Under the pieces are notes generated by a model. The model made no database searches and was not told the DNA's origin. It saw only the letters and a program-made list of their open reading frames with translations. The translations under genes were made by a program, and so were the position numbers. A DNA stretch of 54,033 nt from an uncultured Azospirillum sp. (GTDB lineage: Bacteria; Pseudomonadota; Alphaproteobacteria; Azospirillales; Azospirillaceae), in contig NZ_CAMLJP010000031.1 in the NCBI RefSeq assembly GCF_946480385.1, forward strand, positions 1 to 54,033, in the 5' to 3' direction. How positions within the stretch are numbered: the stretch's first letter is position 1; every line of letters starts with the position of its first letter. Below, in pieces: positions 35,729 to 43,791 of this stretch.

Positions 35729-36448
35729 TCAGTGCCCTGGGCTCTGCTTGCGCCGGGCCATCAGGTTCAGCGCCTCCACCAGGGCGGAGAAGGCGATGGC
35801 GAAGTACAGGTAGCCCTTGGGAATGTGGAAGCCGACGCCGTCCGCCACCAGCGCCACGCCGACCAGCAGCAGGAAGGACAGCGCCAGCATCTTCACCGTG
35901 GTGTGACGGTTGACGAAGTCGCCGACCGGGCCGGAGGCGAACAGCATCACCGCCATGGCGATGACGACGGCGGCGATCATCACCGGCAGATGGTCGGACA
36001 TGCCGACGGCAGTGATGACGCTGTCGAGCGAAAAGACGATGTCCAGGAACATGATCTGGACGACCACCGAGGTGAAGGTGGCGTGCTTGGGCGCCGATCC
36101 GCTCTCCTCATGGCCTTCGACGGTGTGGTGGATCTCCAGCGTGCCCTTGGCCAGCAGGAACAGGCCGCCCAGGATCAGGATCAGGTCGCGGCCCGACACC
36201 TCCCAGCCGGCGACGGTGAACAGCGGCTGGGTCAGCTGCGCCACCCAGGCGATGGAGGCCAGCAGCGCCAGGCGGGTCAGCAGAGCCAGCGCCAAGCCGA
36301 CGCGGCGCGCGCTGTGCTGCCGTTCGGGCGGCAGCTTCGACGCCATGATCGAGATGAAGATGATGTTGTCGATGCCCAGCACGATCTCCAACGCGGTCAA
36401 CGTCAGAAGGCTGGCCCAGGCATTCGGGTCGGCGAGCAGGTCGAGCAT
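35729..36448 (-). CDS. TerC-family membrane protein
   Basis: A 239-residue membrane protein with about seven helices. The TerC metal-site residues are in TM1-2 (ALEIVLGIDNIIFISI) and in the second repeat (FLDIVFSLDSVITAVGM). TerC/YkoY/YoaE-type proteins export manganese or other metals and are linked to metal homeostasis and protein secretion. The next upstream gene on the same strand encodes a zinc-ribbon miniprotein 190 bp away. No manganese riboswitch was recognised upstream. Confidence 0.92.
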   Translation of the reverse strand: MLDLLADPNAWASLLTLTALEIVLGIDNIIFISIMASKLPPERQHSARRVGLALALLTRLALLASIAWVAQLTQPLFTVAGWEVSGRDLILILGGLFLLAKGTLEIHHTVEGHEESGSAPKHATFTSVVVQIMFLDIVFSLDSVITAVGMSDHLPVMIAAVVIAMAVMLFASGPVGDFVNRHTTVKMLALSFLLLVGVALVADGVGFHIPKGYLYFAIAFSALVEALNLMARRKQSPGH

Positions 36449-36638
36449 GAAGGGGCGGGGCTCCGGCGGTCAAGATGGGTGCAGTCGACAGGCTGCACGC
36501 CGGCACCGCAGGGCACCAGCGTGACCGCGACCAGATGAGGTCGGCCGCGGTCCGCTGCAAGAGGGGCCAGTTCCATTTTTCCGCCGCTCTTCCCCCGTCT
36601 TACCGCCGTCTTGCCGCTGATCCGGGGGGCGGTGCGTT

Positions 36639-36875
36639 TCACCTCCAGGAGGCTGCGGCTCGCTGTCCGCCCGCTGTGGTGGGGAGGCGGCCGAAGGGGG
36701 CCGGCTCCACCTCCTGCCGCTCGACGGTCTGCCGGGTGGCCGTTCTGCCGTTCCAGGCGCGTCGGCGGACCGCCATCTGAAGCCGGCAATCCTGGGAGCA
36801 ATAGAAGGGCGCCGGACCGCGGGCGGACGTGCGGACGAAGGGCCTGCCGCAGCAGGCGCAATAAAGCGTGGTCAT
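36639..36875 (-). CDS. Small zinc-ribbon-like protein
   Basis: A 78-residue protein from ATG 36875 with a textbook AGGAGGAAAC Shine-Dalgarno. The N-terminus contains CACCGRPFVRT (6-16) and FYCSQDCRLQM (24-34), two C-x2-C/C-x3-C pairs that would hold one zinc. The rest is Arg/Thr/Ala-rich and probably disordered. I recall similar small proteins in Rhodospirillales but no named family. The strong ribosome site is the main support for expression. It may share a transcript with terC. Confidence 0.7.
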   Translation of the reverse strand: MTTLYCACCGRPFVRTSARGPAPFYCSQDCRLQMAVRRRAWNGRTATRQTVERQEVEPAPFGRLPTTAGGQRAAASWR

Positions 36876-37235
36876 GGTCGTTTCCTCCTGGAAGGGCGGC
36901 CGTTTGTCCGGCCTTGCCCCAGCCGCGGCCCGATCCGTCTTGCGACGGCCGGTGCCGGCGGCTTTGCTGTGTTGCCTGTATTGTGTCGGCCACTCCCCAG
37001 CACCGCCAGCGACCAAAAGGCATAAGCGCCCGCGGTCCCAAGTATTCGATCCGGAAAATGGGAGCAGCAGCAGCAACTTAGATGCAGAAGCGCGTCACTT
37101 CGCCGCGATGCTCTGAATCGGCATTTTTCGTCGGCAATTTTACCTCCGGCATCTTCCAACGGAAGCGTGGCGGACCCATGTGTTCCGTTCCGAGACTCTT
37201 CGAATTCGACCAACAGACCGGAAAGACGAGACGCG
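36876..37235. other. Gene-free divergent region before nhaA
   Basis: A gap of 360 bp with no supported gene. The right half would be the nhaA promoter and leader, and contains the inverted repeat AACGGAA (37158-37164)/TTCCGTT (37183-37189). It was considered as a possible riboswitch but no known fold was recognised. Confidence 0.5.
37158..37189 (+). promoter_or_regulatory. Leader hairpin upstream of nhaA
   Basis: AACGGAA (37158-37164) pairs with TTCCGTT (37183-37189), 7 bp, over an 18-base loop, 47 bp before the nhaA start. Known nhaA leaders include Na+/Li+-sensing RNA motifs; I could not match this one. Confidence 0.35.
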
Positions 37236-38438
37236 ATGACGCTTGGACGCCTCGCCACCTTCCTGAAAACCGAAAGCGCCAGCGGCGTGGTCCTGATGAT
37301 TGCGGCGGTGCTCGCCCTGATGTGGGCGAACTCCGCCGCGGCCCCGCTGTACGACGCGATCCTGGCGACGAAGCTGGCGGTGACGGCGGGCGGCGTCGGT
37401 TTGGACAAGCCGCTGATCCTGTGGATCAACGACGGGCTGATGGCGATCTTCTTCCTGTTGGTCGGGCTGGAGATCAAGCGTGAGGTGCTGGAGGGCGAAT
37501 TGTCCAGCCCGGCCAAGGCGATGCTGCCGGGCATTGCCGCGCTGGGCGGCATGGCGGTGCCGGCGCTGGTCTATTGCCTGTTCGCCCAGGCCGAACCGGG
37601 CGCCCTGCAGGGCTGGGCGATTCCGGCGGCCACCGACATCGCCTTCGCTCTCGGCGTGCTGGCCCTGCTGGGCAACCGCGTGCCGGGCAGCCTGCGCGTC
37701 TTTCTGCTGGCGCTGGCGATCATGGACGATCTGGGCGCCATCGTGATCATCGCCGTCTTCTACAGCCACGGTCTGGTGCCGATGGCGTTGGGGCTGGCGG
37801 CGGCATCGGCGGTCGGGCTGTGGCTGCTGAACCGGGCCGGGGTGCGCTCGCTGACGCCCTATCTGCTGCTGGGGTTGGTGCTGTGGGTGTGCGTGCTGAA
37901 ATCGGGCATCCATGCCACGCTGGCCGGCGTCGTTCTGGCCTTCGCCATTCCGTTGCGGGTCAAGGATGCCGACGGCAAGCGGTCGGAGGATGCGCCGCTC
38001 TATTGCCTGGAGCATGCGCTGCACCCCTGGGTCGCCTTCCTCATCATGCCGGTCTTCGCGCTGGCCAATGCCGGCGTGCCGCTGGACGGAATCACCCCCG
38101 CCAGCCTGCTGGAGCCGGTGCCGCTGGGCATCGCGCTCGGCCTGTTCGTAGGCAAGCAGGTGGGCGTGTTCCTCGCCGTGTGGATCGCCGTGCATATCGG
38201 CGTGGTCGAGCGGCCGGCCCGGGCCAGCTGGGGTCAGGTCTATGGGGTCGCCGTTCTGACCGGCATCGGTTTCACCATGAGCCTGTTCATCGGGACGCTG
38301 GCCTTCGCCGACCCGCAGCATGCGGTGGCGGTGCGGCTGGGCGTGCTGACCGGCTCGCTCGCCTCGGCGCTGGTCGGCTATGGCCTGCTCTATGCCGCCG
38401 GGACCGGACGGACACGGGCGGCGGCCCGCGCGACCTGA
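37236..38438 (+). CDS. nhaA: Na+/H+ antiporter NhaA
   Basis: A 400-residue, 12-helix antiporter starting at ATG 37236 (GGAAAGACGAG upstream); a longer frame from 37167 is less likely. The ion-binding residues are intact: ATDIAFALG (Asp of TM4) and MDDLGAIVIIA (the two Asp of TM5). The pH-sensor side reads LEIKREVLEGEL. NhaA exports Na+ or Li+ in exchange for H+, protecting against salt and alkaline stress. It stands alone on the plus strand. Confidence 0.97.
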   Translation: MTLGRLATFLKTESASGVVLMIAAVLALMWANSAAAPLYDAILATKLAVTAGGVGLDKPLILWINDGLMAIFFLLVGLEIKREVLEGELSSPAKAMLPGIAALGGMAVPALVYCLFAQAEPGALQGWAIPAATDIAFALGVLALLGNRVPGSLRVFLLALAIMDDLGAIVIIAVFYSHGLVPMALGLAAASAVGLWLLNRAGVRSLTPYLLLGLVLWVCVLKSGIHATLAGVVLAFAIPLRVKDADGKRSEDAPLYCLEHALHPWVAFLIMPVFALANAGVPLDGITPASLLEPVPLGIALGLFVGKQVGVFLAVWIAVHIGVVERPARASWGQVYGVAVLTGIGFTMSLFIGTLAFADPQHAVAVRLGVLTGSLASALVGYGLLYAAGTGRTRAAARAT

Positions 38439-38600
38439 TGTCGATCGGCAAAGGTTATCGTCAACGATAGCTGGTTATGGTATCTGTTGGGTGCGCGAAC
38501 TTTGTTCCGGTGCGGCGGAACCCGTGGGCGTGCTGGCCGGTTCTTCCTTGGTGGGGAGTCGCGCGGCAGGCGCGGGACCGACAGATCGGGGGGAGATGCG

Positions 38601-39038
38601 ATGATCGACGCCATCCGCACACGCCGGCGCACCGTTGCCGAAGATCCCCCGCCGGGCGGGTCCGGCAGTCCGGTCCCCATCGACTTCCAGCGGCTGGAGC
38701 GGCTGCGCCGCCTGTCCCGCCTGATGGACAGCCGCTGGCGTATCCCCTTCACCCGCATCCCGGTCGGGCTGGACGGCATCGCCAGCCTGGTTCCGGTGGC
38801 GGGCGACACCGCAACCGCGCTGGTTTCCGCCTACATCATCATGGAAGCCGCCCGTTTCGACCTGCCCAAGACGCTGGTGGCCCGCATGGTCTTCAACGTC
38901 CTGCTGGACTGGGCCGGCGGGTCCGTTCCGGTGCTGGGCACCGTGTTCGACATCGCCTTCAAGGCCAACCGGGCCAACCTGAACCTGCTGCACGAGCATC
39001 TGGAACAGCGTCTGGCCGCCGCCGCGGCGAAGCGCTGA
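38601..39038 (+). CDS. DUF4112-domain protein
   Basis: A 145-residue protein from ATG 38601 behind GGGGGGAG. The DUF4112 core lies at 30-125: MDSRWRIPFTRIPVGLDGIA, LVPVAGDTATALVSAYIIME and NVLLDWAGGSVPVLGTVFDIAF. Two hydrophobic helices suggest a small membrane protein. Function of the family is unknown. It ends 68 bp before hemN, on the same strand, but an FNR-type site lies in that gap, so hemN probably has its own promoter. Confidence 0.87.
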   Translation: MIDAIRTRRRTVAEDPPPGGSGSPVPIDFQRLERLRRLSRLMDSRWRIPFTRIPVGLDGIASLVPVAGDTATALVSAYIIMEAARFDLPKTLVARMVFNVLLDWAGGSVPVLGTVFDIAFKANRANLNLLHEHLEQRLAAAAAKR

Positions 39039-39057
39039 AACAGGCGCCCTCGCGATC

Positions 39058-39071
39058 TTGACGTGGATCAA
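39058..39071 (+). promoter_or_regulatory. FNR/FixK-type box upstream of hemN
   Basis: TTGACGTGGATCAA matches TTGA-N6-TCAA and sits 36 bp before the hemN ATG. FNR/Anr/FixK family regulators activate anaerobic genes from such sites, and hemN is a classic target. Confidence 0.75.
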
Positions 39072-39106
39072 GGCAGGGGTGGGGGCACTGCGGCACTCTG
39101 TCGCTC

Positions 39107-40519
39107 ATGAACGCCATCACCGCCCTGGCCGTAAAGCCGGCCCCCGCCCCGTCCCGTTCCCACGGTGTCGATCCCGCGCTGCTCGCCAAGTATGACGGGC
39201 TGCGGGTGCCGCGTTACACCAGCTACCCGACCGCGCCGCACTTCACGCCCGAGGTGAACGGCGACGTCTATGGCGGCTGGCTGGAGGCGATCGATCCCAC
39301 CCGCTCGGGTTCGCTCTACCTGCACATTCCCTTCTGCCAGAAGATGTGCTGGTACTGCGGTTGCCACACCAAGATCGTCGCGCGCTACGAGCCGATCGCC
39401 GAGTATCTCGGCCATCTGCGGCGCGAGATCGCCATGGTGGCGGAGCGCGTTCCCGGCCGGCTGGCGGTGCGTCACATCCATTTCGGCGGCGGCACCCCGA
39501 CCATGATGGCGCCGGACGATTTCGAGGCGATCATCGCGCTGCTGCGCACCCGCTTCGACGTCGTCGCCGATGCGGAACTGGCGGTGGAGATCGACCCCCG
39601 CACCCTGACTGCGGAAATGGCGGCGGCGCTGGGCCGCGCCGGTGTCAACCGCGCCTCGCTGGGCGTGCAGGATTTCGACGAGAGGGTGCAGCAGGCGATC
39701 AACCGCATCCAGCCGCGCGCCGTCACCGAGCAGGCGCTGGCCTGGCTGAAGGAGGCCGGCATCACCAGCGTCAACCTCGACCTGATGTACGGCCTGCCGC
39801 ACCAGTCGGTGGAGAGCGTCACCCGCTCCGCCGAGATCGCGCTGGAGATGGCGCCCGACCGGCTGTCGGTCTTCGGCTATGCCCATGTGCCGTGGATGAA
39901 GACCCACCAGAAGAAAATCGACGAATCGGTTCTGGCCGGTTCGCTCGGCCGCTGGGAGCAGTTCGCCGCCATCGGCGACACGCTGGCCGCCGCCGGCTAC
40001 AGCGCCATCGGTCTCGACCACTTCGCCCGTCCCGGCGACGAGCTGGCGGTGCAGCAGGAGGAAGGGCGGCTGGGCCGCAACTTCCAGGGCTACACCACCG
40101 ACGACGCCGAGGTGCTGCTGGGCTTCGGTTCCTCCTCCATCGGCGCGCTGCCGCAGGGCTATGTGCAGAACGCCGTGCCCTTCGACCATTACGCCACCGC
40201 CATCGAGGAAGGCCGCCTGCCCACCGGCAAGGGCATTGCGCTGACCACAGACGACAAGGTGCGGCGCGACCTGATCATGCGGCTGATGTGCGACCTGTCG
40301 GTCGATACCGCCGTCATCGCCCAAGCTCACGGCTTGCCCGAGTCGGCCTTCGACGCGGAACTGGAGGGCATGGCCGATCTGGTCGCCGACGGCGTGGCGA
40401 TTGTGGAGGGACGGCGCGTCCATGTGCCGGAGAGCGCCCGCCCCCTGATGCGCATCGTCGCCGCCCGTTTCGACACCCACCTGTCCAAGGGCGCCGGGCG
40501 GCACAGTAGGGCTGTTTGA
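39107..40519 (+). CDS. hemN: Oxygen-independent coproporphyrinogen III oxidase
   Basis: A 470-residue radical-SAM enzyme that converts coproporphyrinogen III to protoporphyrinogen IX without oxygen. The [4Fe-4S] motif C-x3-C-x2-C is in FCQKMCWYCGCH (about 76-87). It has the true-HemN N-terminus with YTSYPTAPHFTPEV, which HemW lacks, and the SAM-binding HIHFGGGTPTMM. The C-terminal HemN domain (about 375-455) is present. An FNR-type site is 36 bp upstream, so induction under low oxygen is likely. A strong terminator follows. Confidence 0.97.
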   Translation: MNAITALAVKPAPAPSRSHGVDPALLAKYDGLRVPRYTSYPTAPHFTPEVNGDVYGGWLEAIDPTRSGSLYLHIPFCQKMCWYCGCHTKIVARYEPIAEYLGHLRREIAMVAERVPGRLAVRHIHFGGGTPTMMAPDDFEAIIALLRTRFDVVADAELAVEIDPRTLTAEMAAALGRAGVNRASLGVQDFDERVQQAINRIQPRAVTEQALAWLKEAGITSVNLDLMYGLPHQSVESVTRSAEIALEMAPDRLSVFGYAHVPWMKTHQKKIDESVLAGSLGRWEQFAAIGDTLAAAGYSAIGLDHFARPGDELAVQQEEGRLGRNFQGYTTDDAEVLLGFGSSSIGALPQGYVQNAVPFDHYATAIEEGRLPTGKGIALTTDDKVRRDLIMRLMCDLSVDTAVIAQAHGLPESAFDAELEGMADLVADGVAIVEGRRVHVPESARPLMRIVAARFDTHLSKGAGRHSRAV

Positions 40520-40553
40520 GGGCCGCGCAGTCTGAGGGCCGTTTTTCAAAAAG

Positions 40554-40588
40554 AAAAGGCGGCCGGCGCCACCCGCCGACCGCCTTTT
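40554..40588. terminator. Bidirectional terminator after hemN
   Basis: AAAAGGCGG (40554-40562) pairs with CCGCCTTTT (40580-40588), continuing with an inner CGGCG/CGCCG arm after one mismatch. A and T runs on both sides suit both converging genes. Confidence 0.82.
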
Positions 40589-40616
40589 CCCGTGCCGCGC
40601 ATCCGAACCCACAAGG

Positions 40617-41435
40617 CTACGCGGCAACCTCGTTGATGCCCTGCATCAATGTCCGCAGCATGTCGCCGCTGAGGCGGTTGGACGTCACGCCGCCCGCCTG
40701 CTGTTGCGTGCCGCTGCCATAGGTGGCCATCCGTTCCTGTTCCGACACATAGCCGTCCTTGTTGGTGTCCAGCGGGTCGTAGCTGGTCGTACCGCCCGCC
40801 GACGCGGTGCCGGACGACGAAGACGAGGCGGAGGGCGTTGCCGACGCGCCGCCGCTGCTGTCGGACGTGCTCTCCGAAGCGCTGGCCGTGCCGCTGTCGT
40901 TGGCGGGCGGCGGGGGAGGCGGCGGCGGGCGGTTGGCGTCGGCCTCCTTCAGCGCGCTGCTCAGCTCGTCCTCGGAAATCGATCCGTCCTCGTCGCTGTC
41001 GAGGCTGCTGAACAGCGACGAGGCGTCGGTGGACGACTGGCCGGCGGAGGTGAGAGCCGAGGTCAGCTCGTCGGTGCTGATGCCGCCGCTGCTGTCGCTG
41101 TCCAGGCTGGAATAGAGGTTCTGCGCGAATTGCTGCTGCATCGCGCTCGCCTGCTCCTGCGCCGCCAGCAGGGCGCTGCCGCTGCCATAGTCGAACTGGC
41201 TGGAGAAGGAGCTGAACTCCGTCGCGCTGAGCGAGCCGCTCTTGTCGCTGTCCAGGCTGCCGACCAGACTGTCGACCGCCGAGGACAGCGTGTCGCTGTC
41301 GGACGCGACCGAGGTGCCGCCGAGCGCACTGAGAAGCTCGTCCTTGGACAGCGACGAATCGCTGTTGGCATCCGCCTTGGAGAAGAATTTCTGGAGCGTT
41401 GCCGCGCTGCTGGAACTGCCGAGGGAGGAGATCAT
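40617..41435 (-). CDS. EF-hand calcium-binding protein
   Basis: A 272-residue Ser/Asp-rich protein starting at ATG 41435 (GGGAGGAG upstream). Five 12-residue EF-hand loops can be read: DANSDSSLSKDE (22-33), DSDKSGSLSATE (62-73), DSDSSGGISTDE (112-123), DSDEDGSISEDE (146-157) and DTNKDGYVSEQE near 222. A poly-proline run (about 170-177) and a Ser/Thr/Gly linker separate loops 4 and 5. No signal peptide. Such proteins are found in many Alphaproteobacteria; the role may be calcium buffering or secretion by another route. Function is unknown. Confidence 0.87.
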   Translation of the reverse strand: MISSLGSSSSAATLQKFFSKADANSDSSLSKDELLSALGGTSVASDSDTLSSAVDSLVGSLDSDKSGSLSATEFSSFSSQFDYGSGSALLAAQEQASAMQQQFAQNLYSSLDSDSSGGISTDELTSALTSAGQSSTDASSLFSSLDSDEDGSISEDELSSALKEADANRPPPPPPPPANDSGTASASESTSDSSGGASATPSASSSSSGTASAGGTTSYDPLDTNKDGYVSEQERMATYGSGTQQQAGGVTSNRLSGDMLRTLMQGINEVAA

Positions 41436-41705
41436 GGCCGGATGCCCCCGTAAGGTGCCGTCGTGATGGTCAAGATACGCGGCGCGCGGCCGGACTCCTG
41501 CGCTGGGGCGGCGCGAAAAAGATTGGATTTTATTAATTTTCTCGGTGTCGGGCGACGTGCCCCAAAAAGCGCATAGCGAGGTTGGGTGTGCTGCGGTGGC
41601 GAAGAGGGGGGCACCTCCTGTATGGTCGCGCCGAAGGTCCATTGCTCCTGTTTGCCAGCCCCTTTCGCCCTTCCTGAAAATCACCGATCCATATCAAGGT
41701 GAGCG

Positions 41706-42158
41706 ATGATCCGGCGTGTGCGTTCCCTTCCGCTGATGGTGGCCCTGGCCACGCTGATGGTTCCCGGCTGCATGCCGTATCAGCGAATTCCGAATCCGCC
41801 GACCGTGCGCACCGCGCCCGATACCGGGACAGGGCTGGAACCGATCTATGGGGAATGGCAGGTGGACAAGCCGACCCCGCTCCGCGCCCAGCCGTCCGCC
41901 GGTGCGGGCGTCGTCGCCACGCTGGGGGCAGGGCAGGCTGTGACCACGCTGGGCCGGGTGCGCAACAGCGATTGGGTGGCGGTGAAGGCCGGCGGGTCTA
42001 CCGCCTATGTCCGGCTGCATCTGCTCAGCCTGAAGAGCAACACGCCGCGCGGCAGCCGCGGCACCTCCACCACCCTGGAGAAGCCGGTCGACAATGCCGG
42101 CCCGACGATCAAGGCCGCCCCACGCAGCAAGATTGGCGTCACGCCCATCGCCAACTGA
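41706..42158 (+). CDS. SH3-domain lipoprotein
   Basis: A 150-residue protein. The N-terminus is a lipoprotein-type signal (MVALATLMVPGC, Cys22). Residues 55-110 form an SH3b fold: PLRAQPSAGAGVVATLGAGQ, VRNSDWVAVKAGGSTAYVRL. The rest is Thr/Ser/Pro-rich. It is likely an outer-membrane or periplasmic protein that binds wall material. The ATG follows a purine-rich AAGGTGAG. It precedes imuA on the same strand but an SOS box separates them. Confidence 0.82.
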   Translation: MIRRVRSLPLMVALATLMVPGCMPYQRIPNPPTVRTAPDTGTGLEPIYGEWQVDKPTPLRAQPSAGAGVVATLGAGQAVTTLGRVRNSDWVAVKAGGSTAYVRLHLLSLKSNTPRGSRGTSTTLEKPVDNAGPTIKAAPRSKIGVTPIAN

Positions 42159-42242
42159 CCTGAGGGGCCGGCGAGCCTTCGGGCAATCGGTCACAGGACA
42201 AGACAGGAGTCGCAGACTCCCCCTCGACATGGCTCCGTGATA

Positions 42243-42257
42243 GAACATATCAGGAAC
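42243..42257 (+). promoter_or_regulatory. LexA (SOS) box
   Basis: GAAC-ATATCAG-GAAC is an exact GAAC-N7-GAAC, the LexA site of Alphaproteobacteria. It sits directly before imuA, which is SOS-controlled in known cases. Confidence 0.85.
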
Positions 42258-42283
42258 ATATGCCTGTCGAGCGGAGCCGAGTC

Positions 42284-43243
42284 ATGCCTGTCCTGCCGTC
42301 CCCTTCCCCGTCCGCGGAGGCTGCGCCGCGCGATCGTGCCGGTGTGCTGGCCGACCTGCGCGCGCGCATCCGGCGGATCGAGGGGGCGGGCGGAGAGGGA
42401 GGGAGGATTCTGCCGTTCGGGATCGACCCGGTCGATAGCCATCTGCCCGACGGCGGGCTGCCGCTGGGCTGCCTGCATGCGGTGGCGGCGGAGGATCCGG
42501 GGGCGGGCACCGGATTCGCCGCGGCGCTGCTGGCCTGCTTGGCGACGCCGAGGACGCCGGCGCTGTGGATCCTGCGCGGGCGCGACCTGTATGCCCCGGG
42601 GCTGGCAGCCTATGGGCTGACGTCGGATCGGCTGGTGGCGGTGCGGGCGGTGCGGCCGGTCGATGCGCTGTGGGCGATGGAGGAGGCGCTGCGCTGCTCC
42701 GCCCTGTCGGCGGTGCTGGGCGAGCTGGAGGGGCTGGACCTCACCGCCAGCCGGCGGCTGCAACTCGCCGCCGAGTCGTCGGGGGTGACCGGCTTCCTGC
42801 TGGACGTGAGCGCGGGTTTGGGTGCGTCGGGTGGACGCAACCGGCTGGCAGAGGGCCGGCTGGCGGAGGGCCGGCGGTCGGAAGGGCTCAGCGCCGCGGT
42901 GACCCGCTGGCGCCTGGATGCGGCACCCAGCCTGGATGGGGAGGAGGATGCGGCCCCGCGTCCGGCCGGAAGCCCGCCGGGGCTGGGAAAACCGCGCTGG
43001 TCCGTCGCGCTGGAACGTTGCCGGGGCGGTCGCCCAGGCCATTGGACCCTCGCCTGGGACGGGGAGGGCTGGCGCGACGTGGGGAAAGAGGATGGAAGCG
43101 GCCTTGGGCAGGCCGCGCAAAGCGACTCGGGGCTATGGCAGCCCCGGCAACCGATGGCCCTGCACTCGATGGCCTCACACTCGATGTCCGACAACCGACA
43201 GAGTCGTTCGTCGGATCACCGCAGATCGGCTATCGCGCGCTGA
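42284..43243 (+). CDS. imuA: Damage-inducible mutagenesis protein ImuA
   Basis: A 319-residue ImuA protein. ATG 42284 (GGAG upstream) is preferred; ATG 42260 lies only 3 bases after the LexA box. Family motifs read HLPDGGLPLGCLHAV, GTGFAAALLACLA, LYAPGLAAYGL, DALWAMEEALRC and LDLTASRRLQLAAESSGVTG, then CRGGRPGHW near the end. ImuA is a RecA/SulA-like partner of ImuB and DnaE2 in translesion mutagenesis. Here no imuB or dnaE2 follows; the next gene is on the other strand. The C-terminal tail has short tandem repeats. Confidence 0.88.
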   Translation: MPVLPSPSPSAEAAPRDRAGVLADLRARIRRIEGAGGEGGRILPFGIDPVDSHLPDGGLPLGCLHAVAAEDPGAGTGFAAALLACLATPRTPALWILRGRDLYAPGLAAYGLTSDRLVAVRAVRPVDALWAMEEALRCSALSAVLGELEGLDLTASRRLQLAAESSGVTGFLLDVSAGLGASGGRNRLAEGRLAEGRRSEGLSAAVTRWRLDAAPSLDGEEDAAPRPAGSPPGLGKPRWSVALERCRGGRPGHWTLAWDGEGWRDVGKEDGSGLGQAAQSDSGLWQPRQPMALHSMASHSMSDNRQSRSSDHRRSAIAR

Positions 43244-43251
43244 GTGCCGAA

Positions 43252-43434
43252 TCAGTAGTTGGTGGTCCAGTCGGGTTCGCGGCGGGCGGGCTGCTCCGAC
43301 CCGTCCGGCTCGGTCATCCAACGCGGGTCATCCGCATCCAGCGGGGCGTATAGCGGCAGCTGGCGGGCGAATTCCGCGCTGTCGGCATCGCGGCGCTGCT
43401 TCAGCAGGCGGTCGGCAAGGTGGGCGGGCAGCAT
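43252..43434 (-). CDS. Hypothetical 60-aa protein
   Basis: A 60-residue protein from ATG 43434 with a good AAGGAGA site 9 bases upstream. It is acidic overall with a helical N-terminus (HLADRLLKQRRDADSAEFARQ) and then a Pro/Asp/Trp-rich tail ending DWTTNY. I know no family. It lies convergent to imuA with an 8-bp gap. The ribosome site supports expression. Confidence 0.62.
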   Translation of the reverse strand: MLPAHLADRLLKQRRDADSAEFARQLPLYAPLDADDPRWMTEPDGSEQPARREPDWTTNY

Positions 43435-43791
43435 GGCAGGTCTCCTTCTGAGCGCCGGATGGCACCGTGGATCAGCCTGACAAGGCCGGTCCTGGCCCAC
43501 CCGTCGTCCTGTTTGCCTGGATAATAACTACGCAAATTCCAGGCCAGCTGTTAAGCGCGTCACACGAGTTCCATGACACACGATGAAGTCTCTACAAACG
43601 GTTTATACGAAGCCACTCGAACCCACATGAACCAGTGTGACACGAGGGATTGTTGGAGGATCTGTCATACACGCCGTGGCGGCATCGCCCTTCGATCGGG
43701 CATCGTCGCCGTCCCGTGTGAGATGTGTTCCCTTCCGTGCCGTTCCAACCCATATTCGGGGCCAATCCTCTTCAAGGAATGCGTACCTCCC
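43435..43791. other. Gene-free divergent region before the DTW gene
   Basis: A 357-bp gap with no supported gene. It includes three short, similar repeats (GTCACACGAG near 43559, GACACACGA near 43575 and GTGACACGAG near 43637) that could be regulator sites. The frame upstream of the DTW start stays open to 43573 but without a better start. Confidence 0.45.

Noticed and set aside
36876..37235. Known nhaA-type sodium or lithium riboswitch
   Set aside because: No known consensus could be matched by eye; only a simple hairpin is visible. Left as a low-interest finding.
41243..41466. A 74-residue plus-strand Ser-rich frame
   Set aside because: It is the complement of the Ser/Asp-rich EF-hand gene, whose repeats create spurious frames on the other strand.
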